Assembly: GCF_007655135.1 (NCBI RefSeq)
Contig: NC_045132.1
Location: 12,152,001 to 12,216,000, forward strand
Length of the DNA: 64,000 nt
Origin: Punica granatum
Lineage: Eukaryota > Streptophyta > Magnoliopsida > Myrtales > Lythraceae
Direction: 5' to 3'
Shown here: piece by piece, positions 46,448-58,229 of the stretch
How the letters are laid out: the number at the start of each line of letters is the position of its first letter
Numbering within the stretch: position 1 is the first letter of the stretch
Position numbers and translations under genes: made by a program
Notes under the pieces: model-generated
What the model was told of the DNA's origin: nothing
The model's database searches: none
Seen by the model: only the letters and a program-made list of their open reading frames with translations

Positions 46448-48114
46448 TGTTGGGAATTGGTGTATGCCCTAGAGGCAATCTGTCATCAATTCTGTAATAT
46501 GACATATATTTCATTATAATACAAGGCATTTATGTTATTGTGTGGGTTGCGCTGAATATTCATTTTACACAATAACGTCCTTGGAATAGTAGGTTCAACA
46601 GGCATCAAGTGTGACTTGATTGTGAGATCCTATAATGACTGAACACTATTCCTAAATGTCCCTAGTCAAAGTATTATCGTTAATTAGGACAACGATAATG
46701 CGGTTAGACTAGTGTGGGTGTAGATTGATGACCAAGTCTCACAGGTCATGGATGTGGAGACATCGAGTCACACCGCAGGTATACATTAGGAGTGATGTGT
46801 ACTGGATTGATCCGTCATGAGACTGCTACATGGGTCGTTACGTGACTGTCATTAGCAGATCTCATAGTGACTATGGTGCAGTGGTCCTCTGACTTGAGGT
46901 CATCATAGTTTCCTACATGTAATGTCGTATACTTTGATACTGTCAAATGCCACCGTAACAGGCTGGTTATAAAGACAGTTATTGGATATACCACAGAGCA
47001 TGAAGAGGAATGTGAGTGACCAAGATAGAATTTGTCCCTCCTACGTAATGGGAGTGATATCTCACGGCCGCTTGGTGGGTAGAGTCTATAAGTGTATGCA
47101 TACCCAAATGAATCGATATAGGGATATCGATCTCATTTGTTCTGATAAACTTACCCGGTAAACCAAGAAAGAGAGATTGAGCCATACAAGGATGACAACG
47201 ACCATGCCTTGGGCTCAATAGAGATATAGAGGACAAAGGGATTATACTGCACGGTAACATAGGTCACAAGGTTCGTCGAGAAATTGACTTTCTGATTACT
47301 TGAGTAGCAGTGATGCATTGCTAGATGCCGCTCACTGTTTGTAATATTGAAATAGAGATTTCGATATTACTGTCAACGTAATCGGGAACCTACAGGGTCA
47401 CACACTACGACCAAATCGACGAGATGGTTTTGAAACACTACATCTGTCTAATAGAGATTAGACGAGTTACGATGCGATTAGTTAATCGGATATTTAATGA
47501 GATTAAATTTGCCGATTAATTGGACCCAGTTAATTAGATTAATTGGACCCGATTTATACACGAAACAAAGGCACACGAGGCTCGAATCAAGGGCTACGTT
47601 GCATACACATGCAAAGCCACCTTGAATTTTGCATGGAGGCCAAGTGCCTTCCATGTGTCCATATGCATGGATGCCATGCATCATAAGCCTTCCATTTATA
47701 TGCTTATATATAAAAGCACAAATGGAATGGCTGAAGATCATGACGAATGGATATATATATATATATGTATGACATATATATGTGTGAATATATGTTTTGT
47801 GTATGGGTGTACGAGAGTTCAGATCGAATTGTTCGATTTGAAGACGTCCATTAGTCTTATTGTTATCGGAGTCACACCGGTGTTTCCTTCGAGCGTTGGC
47901 CGCTAGCACCGTTGATCTGGAAGACTCGTCGACGAAGTCGGTGTAGATACCGGTAGAGGCGTCACGCGTGGGACGCTCGATCGGCGGTTTAAAAGATTTC
48001 AGGTACACTTTATCTATTCCCATTCTACTAGTAGGTCTTGGGATCTAGTTTCAAGGGTAGAAAATTTTGAATTTCTATTCCTTTCACGCTTCTGTAGGCC
48101 CCGTGAAACTAGCA
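46448..48114 (+). repeat. Copia 3' LTR (1667 bp)
   Basis: Nearly identical to 40060-41761, with the same termini. The (TA)n run at 47751-47766 is 12 bp shorter and one 23-bp unit is absent. It is followed by CCGAG at 48115-48119. Confidence 0.95.
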
Positions 48115-48119
48115 CCGAG
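48115..48119 (+). repeat. Target-site duplication of copia element, right copy (CCGAG)
   Basis: Direct repeat of 40055-40059. Confidence 0.95.
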
Positions 48120-48170
48120 AACGCACTTCCTGTCAATGCTGATGCCATCAAGAAGTATTATTCGCGATGA
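48120..48170 (+). pseudogene. Element B integrase, last codons after the copia insertion
   Basis: In frame with 40059 once the copia element and one TSD are removed. It encodes NALPVNADAIKKYY and ends with TGA at 48168-48170. A2 ends the same way, so this is the natural C-terminus of the family. Confidence 0.85.
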
Positions 48171-49209
48171 CTCGTGTTTGCTTGTCATTCGCCGAGCCTC
48201 GCACCCGTTTCGTTGTAAAACATTTCCGTTCACATACACGGGTACCAACTCCCACCATCTGTCCAATGTAAAACCTTCTTGAGAGAAAAAAATAATTCTC
48301 CTGCTAGGTCGAAAACCTCCTCGAGGCGGCCTAGGCAAAAGCTAGGGAATGAGTGGCACGACTTAAAATCCCGCAAAGGGGAGTCGCGGCAAAAGGAGAG
48401 TATAAATCATTTCCTCGCTAGGTCGAAAACCCTCAAAGGGCGGCCTAGGCAAAAGTCAGAGGATCCGAGGGGTGCGATCCCAACCAAACATGGGTGATCG
48501 TGGCAAAAGGTGAGCATTCATGTGAGAAAAATCAAATAAAATACCCCGCTAGGTTATCACGCATCTCGCGGCCTAGGCAAAAGTTAGGGGACAATGTCGG
48601 CTCGACCACGAAAGAAAGGCAACGCTTCTCTGTGAAGCTACACCGAGTAGTGGTTCGGCATTCCCTGACGCAAGCAAACTCTCTTCGACTCTCCAGGCTC
48701 GAGACTCGCCCCGGAATGGGGTCGAATCGATGTATCCTTGATTTGGAGGATCCCATAAGATCTCTTCCTTTACCTTCATGCACATATTCTGCGGATTACC
48801 CACCTCAGAAAAAGGCCATTCTCCGATAGGGACGCGGCCGCCCTCCAAATGGCCACCAATATCGCGTCCCCAATACATCTTTACATAGATTCCTTTTACG
48901 TGGCGTAGTCTCAACGATTTCGCGCGGCTGACATCCTTTGTAGGCTTTTCTTTTCTACGTGCAGGCGCGATCGGGAACCCCAAGGGATGCTCCCCGCCGA
49001 CGGATTCATGTCTGCCTCACGCGGCACGTCGTGCTCTTGAGGCGCCGGAAATCGTCGAGGGATGCGTTGCACCGCCCAAACCGACGATGTCCAAAGAAGG
49101 ACAAACGATAGAAGGTCATCATCAGCCGTCGCGCATGAGGCGGTCCAGACCCGAGCGCCAAGCGAGCCATATCACACAGCGCTCCACGCAAAATCTAAAT
49201 TTCAAATTC

Positions 49210-49516
49210 CTATTCGGGTCTATCCCGGTCCATTCGGGTCTATCCCAGTCTATTCGGGTCCATCCCGGTCTCTTTCGAGTCTATCGCAATCTCTTTCGGG
49301 TCCATCCCAGTCTATTTGGGTCCATCCCGGTCTATTTCGGGTCTATCCCGGTCCATTCGGGTCTATCCCGGCCCATTCGGGTCCATCCCGGTCTCTTTCG
49401 GGTCCATCCCATTCTCTTTCGGGTCTATCCCGGTCCATTCGGGTCCATCCCGGTCTCTTTCGGGTCTATCCCGGTCTATTCGGGTCCATCCCGGTCCATA
49501 CGGGTCCATCCCGGTC
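49210..49516 (+). repeat. 20/21-bp minisatellite, first block
   Basis: Units of 20 or 21 bp such as CGGGTCTATCCCGGTCTATT, each made of two diverged 10-bp halves (CGGGTCTATC and CCGGTCTATT). It ends the first copy of the duplicated 1.1-kb block. Confidence 0.9.
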
Positions 49517-50330
49517 AGAGCATAAATCATTTCCTCGCTAGGTCAAAAACCCTCAAAGGGCGGCCTAGGCAAAAGTCAGAGGATCCAAGGGGTGCGATCC
49601 CACCCAAGTATGGGTGATCGTAGCAAAATGTGAGCATTCATGTGAGAAAAATCAAATAAAATACCCCGCTAGGTTATCACGCATCTCGCGGCCTAGGCAA
49701 AAGTTAGGGGGCAATGTCGGCTCGACCACGAAAGAAAGGCAACACTTCTCCGTGAACCTACACCAAGTAGTGGTTCGGCATTCTCCGACGTAAGCAAACT
49801 CTCTTCGACTCTCTAGGCTCGAGACTCGCCCCGGAATGGGGTCGAATCGATGTATCCTTGATTTGGAGGATCCCATAAGATCTCTTTCTTTACCTTTATG
49901 CACATATTCTGCGGATTACCCGCCTCAGAAAAAAGCCATTCTCCGATAGGGACGCGGCTGCCCTCCAAATGGCCACCAATATCGCGTCCCCAATACATCT
50001 TTACATAGATTCCTTTTACGTGTCGTAGTCTCAACGATTTCGCGCGGCTGACATCCTTTTTAGGCTTTTCTTTTCTACGTGCAGGCGCGATTGGGAACCC
50101 CAAGGGATGCTCCCCGCCGACGGATTCATGTTTGCCTCACGCGGCACGTCGTGCTCTCGAGGCGCCGGAAATTGTCGAGGGATGCGCCGCACCGCCCAAA
50201 CCGACGATGTTCAAAGAAGGACAAACGATAAAAGGTCATCATCAGCCGCCGCACATGAGGCGGTCCAAACCCGAGTGCCAAGCGAGCCATATCACACAGC
50301 GCTCCACGCAAGCTCTAAATTCCAAATTCC

Positions 50331-51140
50331 TATTCGGGTCTATCACGGTCCATTAGGGTCTATCCCAGTCTATTCGGGTCCATCCCGGTCTCTTTCGGGT
50401 CTATCCCAGTCTATTCGAGTCCATCTCGGTCTCTTTCGGGTCTATCCCGGTCCATTTGGGTCTATCCCGGCATATTTGGGTCCATCCCGGTCTCTTTCGG
50501 GTCTATCCCGGTCTATTCGGGTCTATCCCGGCATATTTGGGTCCATCCCGGTCTCTTTCGGGTCTATCCCGGTTTATTCGGGTCTATCCCGGCCTATTCG
50601 GGTCCATCCCGGTCTCTTTCGGGTCTATCCCGGTCTATTCGGGTCCATCCCGGTCTCTTTCGGGTCCATCCCGGTCTATTCGGGTCCATCTCGGTCTCTT
50701 TCGGGTCCATCCCGGTCTATTCGGGTCAATCCCGGTCTCTTTCGGGTCCATCCCGGTCTATTCGGGTCCATCCTGGTCTATTCGGGTCCATCCCGGTCTC
50801 TTTCGGGTCCATCCCGGTCCATTCGGGTCCATCTCGGTCTCATTCGGGTCTATCCCGGTCTATTTGGGTCTATCCTAGTCTATTCGGGTCCTTCCCGGTC
50901 TCTTTCGAGTGTATCCCGGTCCATTCGGGTCTATCCCGGTCTATTGGGTCCATCCCGGTCCATTCGGGTCTATCCCGGTCTCTTTCGGGTCTATCCCTGT
51001 CCATTCAGGTCTATCCCGGTCTTTTTCGGGTCCATCTCGGTCCATTCGGGTCCATCCCGATCCATTCGGGTCTATCCCGGTCTATTCTGGTCCATCCTGG
51101 TCTCTTTCGAGTCCATCCCGATCCATTCGGGTCTATCCTG
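50331..51140 (+). repeat. 20/21-bp minisatellite, second and longer block
   Basis: The same unit as 49210-49516, about 40 units instead of 15. It lacks stops in the plus frames and so produces long artefactual ORFs of Ser/Gly/Pro/Arg-rich sequence. Confidence 0.92.
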
Positions 51141-51295
51141 GTTCTAAATTCCTACACAATATCTCGATGTGTCCAATCAGGGTACGAGCAGCCATGGGGA
51201 GAGATATCAGAGCAATCACCGGACCCAAAAGAGGGTGCTTCTCATAATCTTTGGCTACATCCTCTAACCGAGCATGCAACCAAAGAGGGGCAAGC

Positions 51296-53446
51296 TGTCA
51301 GCACCCCGTTTTGGCCCCACCGGCTTCCTACACGAGAATCCCCGACCAAAGCCCGGGTTACTATTCATCACCCGACAATCGGATGCGAACCTGCGGGCAC
51401 GGATACATGAATGACAAGAGAAAGTAGGGTCCACTAGGTGAGCACAAGAGGGCGATCGGAAGAGTAAGCTGACGACAAGTCCCGAAGCAATAGGAGCTGG
51501 CACTGCTGTACTATTCATCACCGAATCACTGAAACACCGAAAGGTGTCCAATATGGGACTCTAAAAATCCCTCTCAGTGCCAAAGTGACCAACGACACGT
51601 CCGGGCGCGTTCCGGAGGCATCCTGCTAAAGCCGGGACACCCCCGATCTCTTACAGACGCCTTTTCTGACAGGGCTCCCGGGGCCCGATCCACTAATGAG
51701 TAAACGGCACCCGGAAACGGGCCTACAGGCACCCAGGGACTACCGGGGTCATGGAACAAGCTTCAGATGACCTTTCGGAACTCTACAGGGTTTTCCGAGG
51801 GACGTTCCAGGGGTCGCAAATGCCTCCCAGCGAATCTTCAAGGCACAGTCATGGAGAACAGAGATCACAGGGCAAAACCGACTCTCGAGGCGCCGAGTCA
51901 CCCGAACATTCATTCACACGACATATGGCGATATTAGGCTCATTCAAATTCTCTTCATTCAAACATTCCAAATCTATTAATTAATTGGACATCGGAGATC
52001 GGACGCGCTTTCAATCATGTCTCGAGCTTTTCCCGGCTTTTCTCCTAGTCAAATGGGATCCATAGTTCAGCCAAGCCAAGCCTCCAAGCCTCCAAGCCGC
52101 GGCTCAACCCCAAGCCATGGCTCAATCCCCAAGCCACGGCTCCACCGCCCAAGCCACGGCTAGATCCCCTTTGGCCGGCGGCTCCAACCTCAAGAGCTTC
52201 CCCCCACCACAAATTCAAATATCTTCTTACACACACTCACATCTATCACCTCCCATCACCTCCCATCACTCTTCCTCTTGCTTCCCCTACACTCTAAGTG
52301 ACCATTTCCCCTCCCTAATCCCTTCTTGAAATTCGGCAGCCCACTAAGCACCTCCTAAGCACACTTAACTTTCTCTAATTGTCTCATTAAGCTTCCCTTT
52401 ATAAACCCTTGCACCATTAACCTTAATCACTTATTCATTCTCACATTCTCTCAAGCCAACTTATCTCTAAAAAGCTCTCAACCTCCAGCCCTTTCCCTCA
52501 TCCTCGCACAGCCCACTCCAAGGCCGAAACTGGCCAAAACCAACGGAAAACCACCCGGTATTCCGATAACCACCCGACCCGACTTAAGCTAAAAATCACC
52601 AAACTCCCTAATCTACATATTTCCCACCCCCTAAGTCCATTTCTGGGCTTAGAATTTTCATTGGAAGCCTCCATCATCACGTTTCAGCCACGCGAACAAT
52701 CGGGTCCCGAGACCGTTACCGAGTGCACACCGGACCTCTACGCGTGCCATTTTGCTCCACGACCTTGGCGAGTCGTGCCATCACGTTCAAAGGGTTCCTC
52801 ACAACCCTCACCCTCCCCCGTGAAGAGGTGGTCACGATCCGAGGCCCGATCCACCGTGCACAACCACCGTTTCACCCGTTTCCTCTTTATCGGGTTCTTT
52901 GCTTTTTACCGGACTTTCTCTCACTGTTTCGGGCTTGTCTAGGGCTTGGCACGTTCGGACTACCCACGAACGTCTAGATCCGTCCCTTAGGAGTCCAACG
53001 AGCCCGATCTTGCACCGTGCCGTGGCCGGAGCTAGCGTGCCGACCCCGTTTTCCCCGAGCTGCCGCGGTTGCCACCTCTAAGGTCCTTCTACCCGTAGCT
53101 TCCAACTGAGTCTTGCGACTCTCAAGGCCACTTCCCCGACTCTTTTCCTCGTGCATCGAGGCTAGGTAACATCCCTCTACGACTTAGAGAAGCTAGGACC
53201 CTTGATATTAGCTTGTATGAAATGTTAATGTGATCTAAAGAACCGGAATGCATGAAAAACGTTATTTTTCCTTTAGATCCGGACTTTCCCATGCAAGCCA
53301 TGCATCGTCACGTGTTTCGTTGCTTTATCACGTTCATATGTCGTATAAACATGCATGCATAACGTGAAATGATCCGAATCCGTATGGATGAGACCGTCAT
53401 AGACTCGAGGAAGCCCTTGAGCCTCTCGGCCAAACCTCATAAAAGA

Positions 53447-53493
<47 letters not shown>

Positions 53494-56145
53494 CGTGAGC
53501 CTCTTCGGCTCCCTAGGTCCATGACCCTCTCATCCTTCCGGATTTGACAATTTCCGCGGTCGTGACATCCGTAATCGTGGTTAAAATATGACGGCGTGGC
53601 GGGAACGGCTCAGAATCAAGGAGGAAGAGGCCTTAGAGGGGTCGGTTGCGCCAAGGAGCCTACGACCATCTCCTTTGTGATGGGGCCATGGGGTTCCTTG
53701 ACCCACCCGAAGCCTTAGGGCTCTTCTTCCTTGAGGCCGTGCGATTCCCGTAAGTTATTTCCAAGCTTATCGATTGAATGAGTTAATATCGTTTCGTTGA
53801 TTCCGTGAATGCGGCGTTTTTGAGTGTTTCACGTGCTTATTTGTGTAAATCGGGGCCATGTTGGTGTCGATTTAGTGAAATGCGTGCTATTCTCATGTGC
53901 ATGTTACATGATGTATGCAAGGGTCGGTTAAAATTGATACGGAAACCCATCGACACTAGTAGTGAGTCGGAGAGCATTCGGCCGACTATCCTTAGGGGAT
54001 GGCCGAAAGCTTTGAGACCCCCTTTGAGTGAGGATAGGTTTCTATTACCACTTTAAAACCGGCTTTTGGAATTGTTCGTGATTATATTCCCTCTTTTAGT
54101 TGATGAATGAACTTAAATTATGTATTAGGCACGTTAGATCCAGATAATTGCCCATCAGAGTCGTAACCACGATGTGGAACAATAGTTATCAAAAAGTCTC
54201 ACAAACGGGGAAACGGGACGTACCATTCGGTTAATTAAATCACTCGGACTAAATAATTGGACAAATTGATTATCAATTCGTAAACGCATCGATGGTTTAC
54301 AGAACGGCGGGAATGCTCTTTTCCTCAAAAGATCACGATTTCAAAACACCGAGACACATAACATGAATAGGATTGGTGTCTAACGAGTACTCGCGTACTA
54401 CGACTCGAGTCCGGGCCCAATTTGAGGCGGCTCGAGTCGAGACGCGCGAGTCCTTTTTAGACCCCTTCGTGTGACGCGATCTTCAATTTGCGTACGAACA
54501 TCACAATTTTATTATCCAAGGGCATAACCGTCATTCCGTGATTCACCAATATCCTAGGCGTTAGGAAGTTGGAAACACCTCGATCTATGGGCAGGAAAGG
54601 GCAACCCGTTCGGGTGCGAGTTTCATTCGCACAGCCCATTCCGTTCACTTTCGGTGTTTCTATCTTCCTATCGTAGATTCGGTGGTGAATATTTTATTTC
54701 AGTTACGAAATACGAAGAACCGTGTTAATCATGAACTTGACTTAAACAAACATTAGATAATGGATAAGTGGAATGCTAGATTCCAATCTAGAGTCAAAAC
54801 ACGAGTTTGGCTAATTCGATGAAACCGCAGTGTCACCTCACTGAATAAGAATTCTAAAACGAATTCACACATGTAATTGACTTAGAACCATATTCTAGTC
54901 TACCATCTATGTTTGCCTAGGTTAGATACATTGTTTGCTAATCAACCTCGGTTAATAACCGATTAAATCACGTACACTCGACTTAATACGCCACTTGTCT
55001 GTATTCACCGATATTTGTCAGTTATTGTCTGTTTATCATTAGTTTTATCATTTTTCTTTTGTTTTCCATTCGTCTTTACTAGTTTGTCGCAGTTCGGGCC
55101 CGAGCCCATAGGTTACGTATTGCACGGGGTCCAACGCCCCAAACCACCGAACACGAGGTCCAACGCTTCCTAACTCACTGAGCGCGTGCAACCCGAGTGC
55201 GGAATGGGATCTAGCCTCGATTCACCATCATACTCCGAATATGGCCTATGTGGAAGGCAATTTGGATTGGATGCGTGAAACGAGTTTAGATATCACCCGG
55301 GAGCTCAATCGGTCCAACGGTTACAATGGGAATCAACCGGTTCTCCTGCAAACCGTTGGGTCGATCGGACCTGACCCCCGGCTCCTTGAGCCCGCGTTGC
55401 CTTTAATTTACTTATCGGTTATTCAAAATACACGGTGAGCCGGAGCGAAATATTGGCCCAACGTAAACCGATCGGGATCCATTTCCTTATTCAGTTATGC
55501 TTTGTAATTATTCGAGAGAACATTGTGAGAATTTTATTTGTATGTTCACTCATTCATTTGTAAGGATCCCCGATCGGCAAGCGAGAGGTCCGAGTGTCGA
55601 ATTGGTTAAGTTGGTCTATCATCACCGAAGGATGAGTAAGCTTGAATAATCGTGGTCTCGGTTCGCGCAAGGAATCGACCGCCATGGTCCGATGAACTGT
55701 AACGATAAGATAGTGAACCAATCCCTTGACGCACAAGCCTACTCACCTTTCGTGTTCTTGGCCCAACTCAATCAACTCATCGATTTTACGGTATCAAAAC
55801 GGGCGAGACAAGTGCAACTCTAAATCACGAGGTAAATAAACAACACGGCAAGCCTAGCAAGTTAGAGTACCGGAAGGGCGTGCGGGATATAGGCCCGCAC
55901 GTAATAGAACCCCCGAATTCGGAATTTCCGGTTCCGTACGACCATTGCCTTAGTATTTAGGTATACCTTGTACCCCTAGACCCGGGTAACTTGCCGGCCC
56001 TCGACTTTCGGATTATAAAATGGCAAGTGGCGACTCCTTCTCATGTGTGTCCGTCGCGCGTCCCCTGGAAGGTGGACACTCCCAAGCCGCGTCGCATAGG
56101 CTTCGCGCGTGCGTGCCCCGACGAGATGAAATTCGAGTGCATACA
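51296..56145 (+). repeat. Long LTR, subfamily I (4850 bp), 3' LTR of element B
   Basis: It follows a PPT and starts TGTCAGCACCCCGTTTTGG. It ends GAGTGCATACA and is followed by gag of element D. TATA-like TTTATAAA at 52398-52405, stem-loop arms at 55467-55480 and 55564-55578, hairpin at 55879-55901, PBS-like 10-mer at 56028-56037. It carries a 46-bp G run. The family's first 1.3 kb is about 0.2 kb shorter here. Confidence 0.9.
53448..53493 (+). repeat. Poly-G tract, 46 bp
   Basis: Uninterrupted run of 46 G within the 3' LTR of B, preceded by AAAAGAC and followed by CGTGAGCC. It could fold as a G-quadruplex; its exact length may be a sequencing or assembly artefact. Confidence 0.9.
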
Positions 56146-58229
56146 ACTGAGCGACAACAAGTCTAGTTGTTTCACTCCACGCTCAGGGGCGCATACTACT
56201 CACATCTCCTGGCTCATACCTCCTCTTTCTCGGACCTGATCGAGGCAGAAAGAAGCTTGACATGGGTGTTAAGCTACGGAGAATTGAAGGTCCCTCGAGG
56301 AAGAAGGACGGAGAAACATCCAAGAAGCAGACTGCCGGAATCTCCAGGAAAGGCAAAGACGCGACTGTTGGCATTGTCAATTCTGGACATCAGGTGTCAC
56401 AGCCAATTTCGGTGGACTACACCCCTGCATTGCAGACTTCTCAGGCATATGCACATCCCGTGCATTATGTATAGCCTTACGAAGCGCCGTAGGCTTATTT
56501 CCCGACCCCGCCAACTATTATCCAGTCGCTACCTCCGCAACAAGATGCTCCTGCTAAGGTTCAGCAAGGTAGACCCCCGGCTTCAAGATCTCCTCAATCG
56601 ACTCAACGGGCTCTTGCTCTTCAAGTACAACAGGGCGATGTTGCTCAACCTCGTCAGCGCAAGCAGTATACGCCTCTACCAGCTCCTCCCTCTCACATAT
56701 TCCAGCAACTCCTTGCGAGGAATAGGATTAAGACAGAGGCGCCTGGTCCCAACTTTGATCCAACAGCGCAAAATCAAAATCTGCGCTATGAATTTCATCA
56801 GGGTGCGCCAGGTCACACCCTAGACAATTGCTGGAGGCTTTGGGACAGAATACAAGAGATGATAAACACGAAGCAGATCTCCTTCAATGAGGTGAAACCG
56901 CCGAATGTGCGCATGAATCCTCTTCCAGATCATGGATCAGGTTCAGGGCCTTCTGTCAACATGATTAGCATAGCTACCATTTGAGAGGACGATGATCTGC
57001 AGGAGATTTCGATTCCATTCATCATCGACTATCCACCAGCGAAGGTTGCATTTGCATCTGCCCCGTTTGTCATCGAGGTTCCTGCAAAAGAGCCATATCA
57101 GGATCGCCGAGTTCCATGGGATTACGGGGGTAAAGTTGCTAACATGGAGCAGGAAATGAACGCGATGGGCATCACGCGCTCAGGACGGGTTTATCAAGGC
57201 CCAGAGCTTGCGAACAAAGGGAAGACCCCTGTTGCTACATTCTCGGCTGTTCCAGAAACCTTGCCACTTCCCTTGAAGAAGGTCATTGATCAAGAAGCTA
57301 AAGCTTTCATGAAGGTGATCAAGGCAAGTGAGTACAAAGTAGTTGAGCAAATGGGCAAGTTACCGGCCCATATCTCGCTCCTCGCATTGCTTCTGAGCTC
57401 CGAGCCACATCGTGACGCTCTATTGAAAGTCTTCACTACTGCATAAATTCCGAAGGAGACTACACCAGATAGGATCGAGGAGATTGTTAGTTCAATCTTC
57501 TCTAATCAGGTTTTCTTTATTGAGGACGAACTCCCATATGAAGGTCAGGGACACTTACGGGCATTACACATGGTCTGTAAGTGCAACAACCATGTCGTTG
57601 GTCGAGTCATGATCAACAGCGGCTCTGCTCTCAACATTTGCCCGGTCTCCACGCTGAAACAGATGAACGTGGACATGAGCCGCATTCGTGCAAGCAAGAC
57701 CACTGTCTGAGCCTTCGACGGCTCCAAGAGAGTAGTGAACGGAGAAATCAATCTCATGATCGATGTGGGTCCTTGCTCATTCTCTGTCACCTTTCAGATC
57801 CTTGAGATACCCAATGCTTTCAGCCTCTTGCTCGGGAGGCCATGGATTCATGTCGCAGGCGCTGTTCCTTCATCGCTGCATCAGAAGCTGAAATTCTTTG
57901 TCGAAGGCAAGCTCATCACTGTCAACGACGAAGAAGATTATGCAGTCTACAAGGAGACAGCCGTCCCCTACATCAGCATTGGAGAAGATCAGAATCTTCC
58001 CTTTCACTCTTTCGACACCATTTCCATGATTCGAGATTACGGAGAAGTCGGCCCATCTCAAGCCAATCGCTTGATTGGGAAGGTTCTCTTGAAGAACGAT
58101 TACGTCCCCGGAATTGGACTTGGGGCACGTGCACAGGGAATCCTCCGACCAATTGAAGTGGAGGAATACCGCAATAGGAGGGGACTCGGTTTTCGCCCCT
58201 CCTGTCATGAGATCGTGCAGGCTCGCTGC
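56146..58229 (+). pseudogene. Element D gag-pro fragment (older, diverged relative)
   Basis: It begins inside gag at the equivalent of the LFHSTLRGAYYSHLL segment and continues through a P/Q-rich tail, a knuckle (YEFHQGAPGHTLDNCW, first Cys changed to Tyr), and pro with MINSGSALNICP, where the catalytic Asp is Asn. The G-patch-like domain (IGLGARAQGILRP) follows. Defects: TAG 56164, a 1-bp frameshift near 56250, TAGs after 56470, TGA near 56983, TAA 57444, TGA near 57708. It is more diverged from A-C than they are from each other. Interrupted at 58230 by LTR-like sequence. Confidence 0.87.

Larger units (their letters stand above)
40060..48114 (+). mobile_element. Ty1/copia element, Angela/BARE-like, 8055 bp, full-length with two LTRs
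   Basis: It has two nearly identical LTRs (1702 and 1667 bp), a matching 5-bp TSD, a PBS, one gag-pol frame and a PPT. The order protease, integrase, RT, RNase H defines copia. The LTR start TGTTGGGAATTGGTG and the nearby CCCTAGAGGCAAT resemble BARE-1/Angela LTRs; that lineage call is from memory. By eye I count about 18 substitutions between the LTRs, around 1.1 percent, so it is a young insertion. One frameshift and one nonsense codon make it non-autonomous now. Confidence 0.93.
48171..51295 (+). other. Element B 3' UTR with a 1.1-kb tandem duplication, hairpin arrays and PPT
   Basis: Hairpins as in C: 48303-48336, 48359-48386, 48417-48450, 48475-48500, 48548-48577. The block 48397-49516 (1120 bp) is repeated from 49517, carrying hairpins 3-5 again (49537-49570, 49595-49620, 49668-49697). 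Each block ends in a 20-bp minisatellite. The PPT AAAGAGGGGCAAG is at 51282-51294. ORFs called here are driven by the repeats. Confidence 0.8.

Noticed and set aside
50107..51147. 346-aa Ser/Gly/Pro/Arg-rich ORF
   Set aside because: Produced by the 20-bp minisatellite; parallel ORFs exist in other frames and there is no domain.
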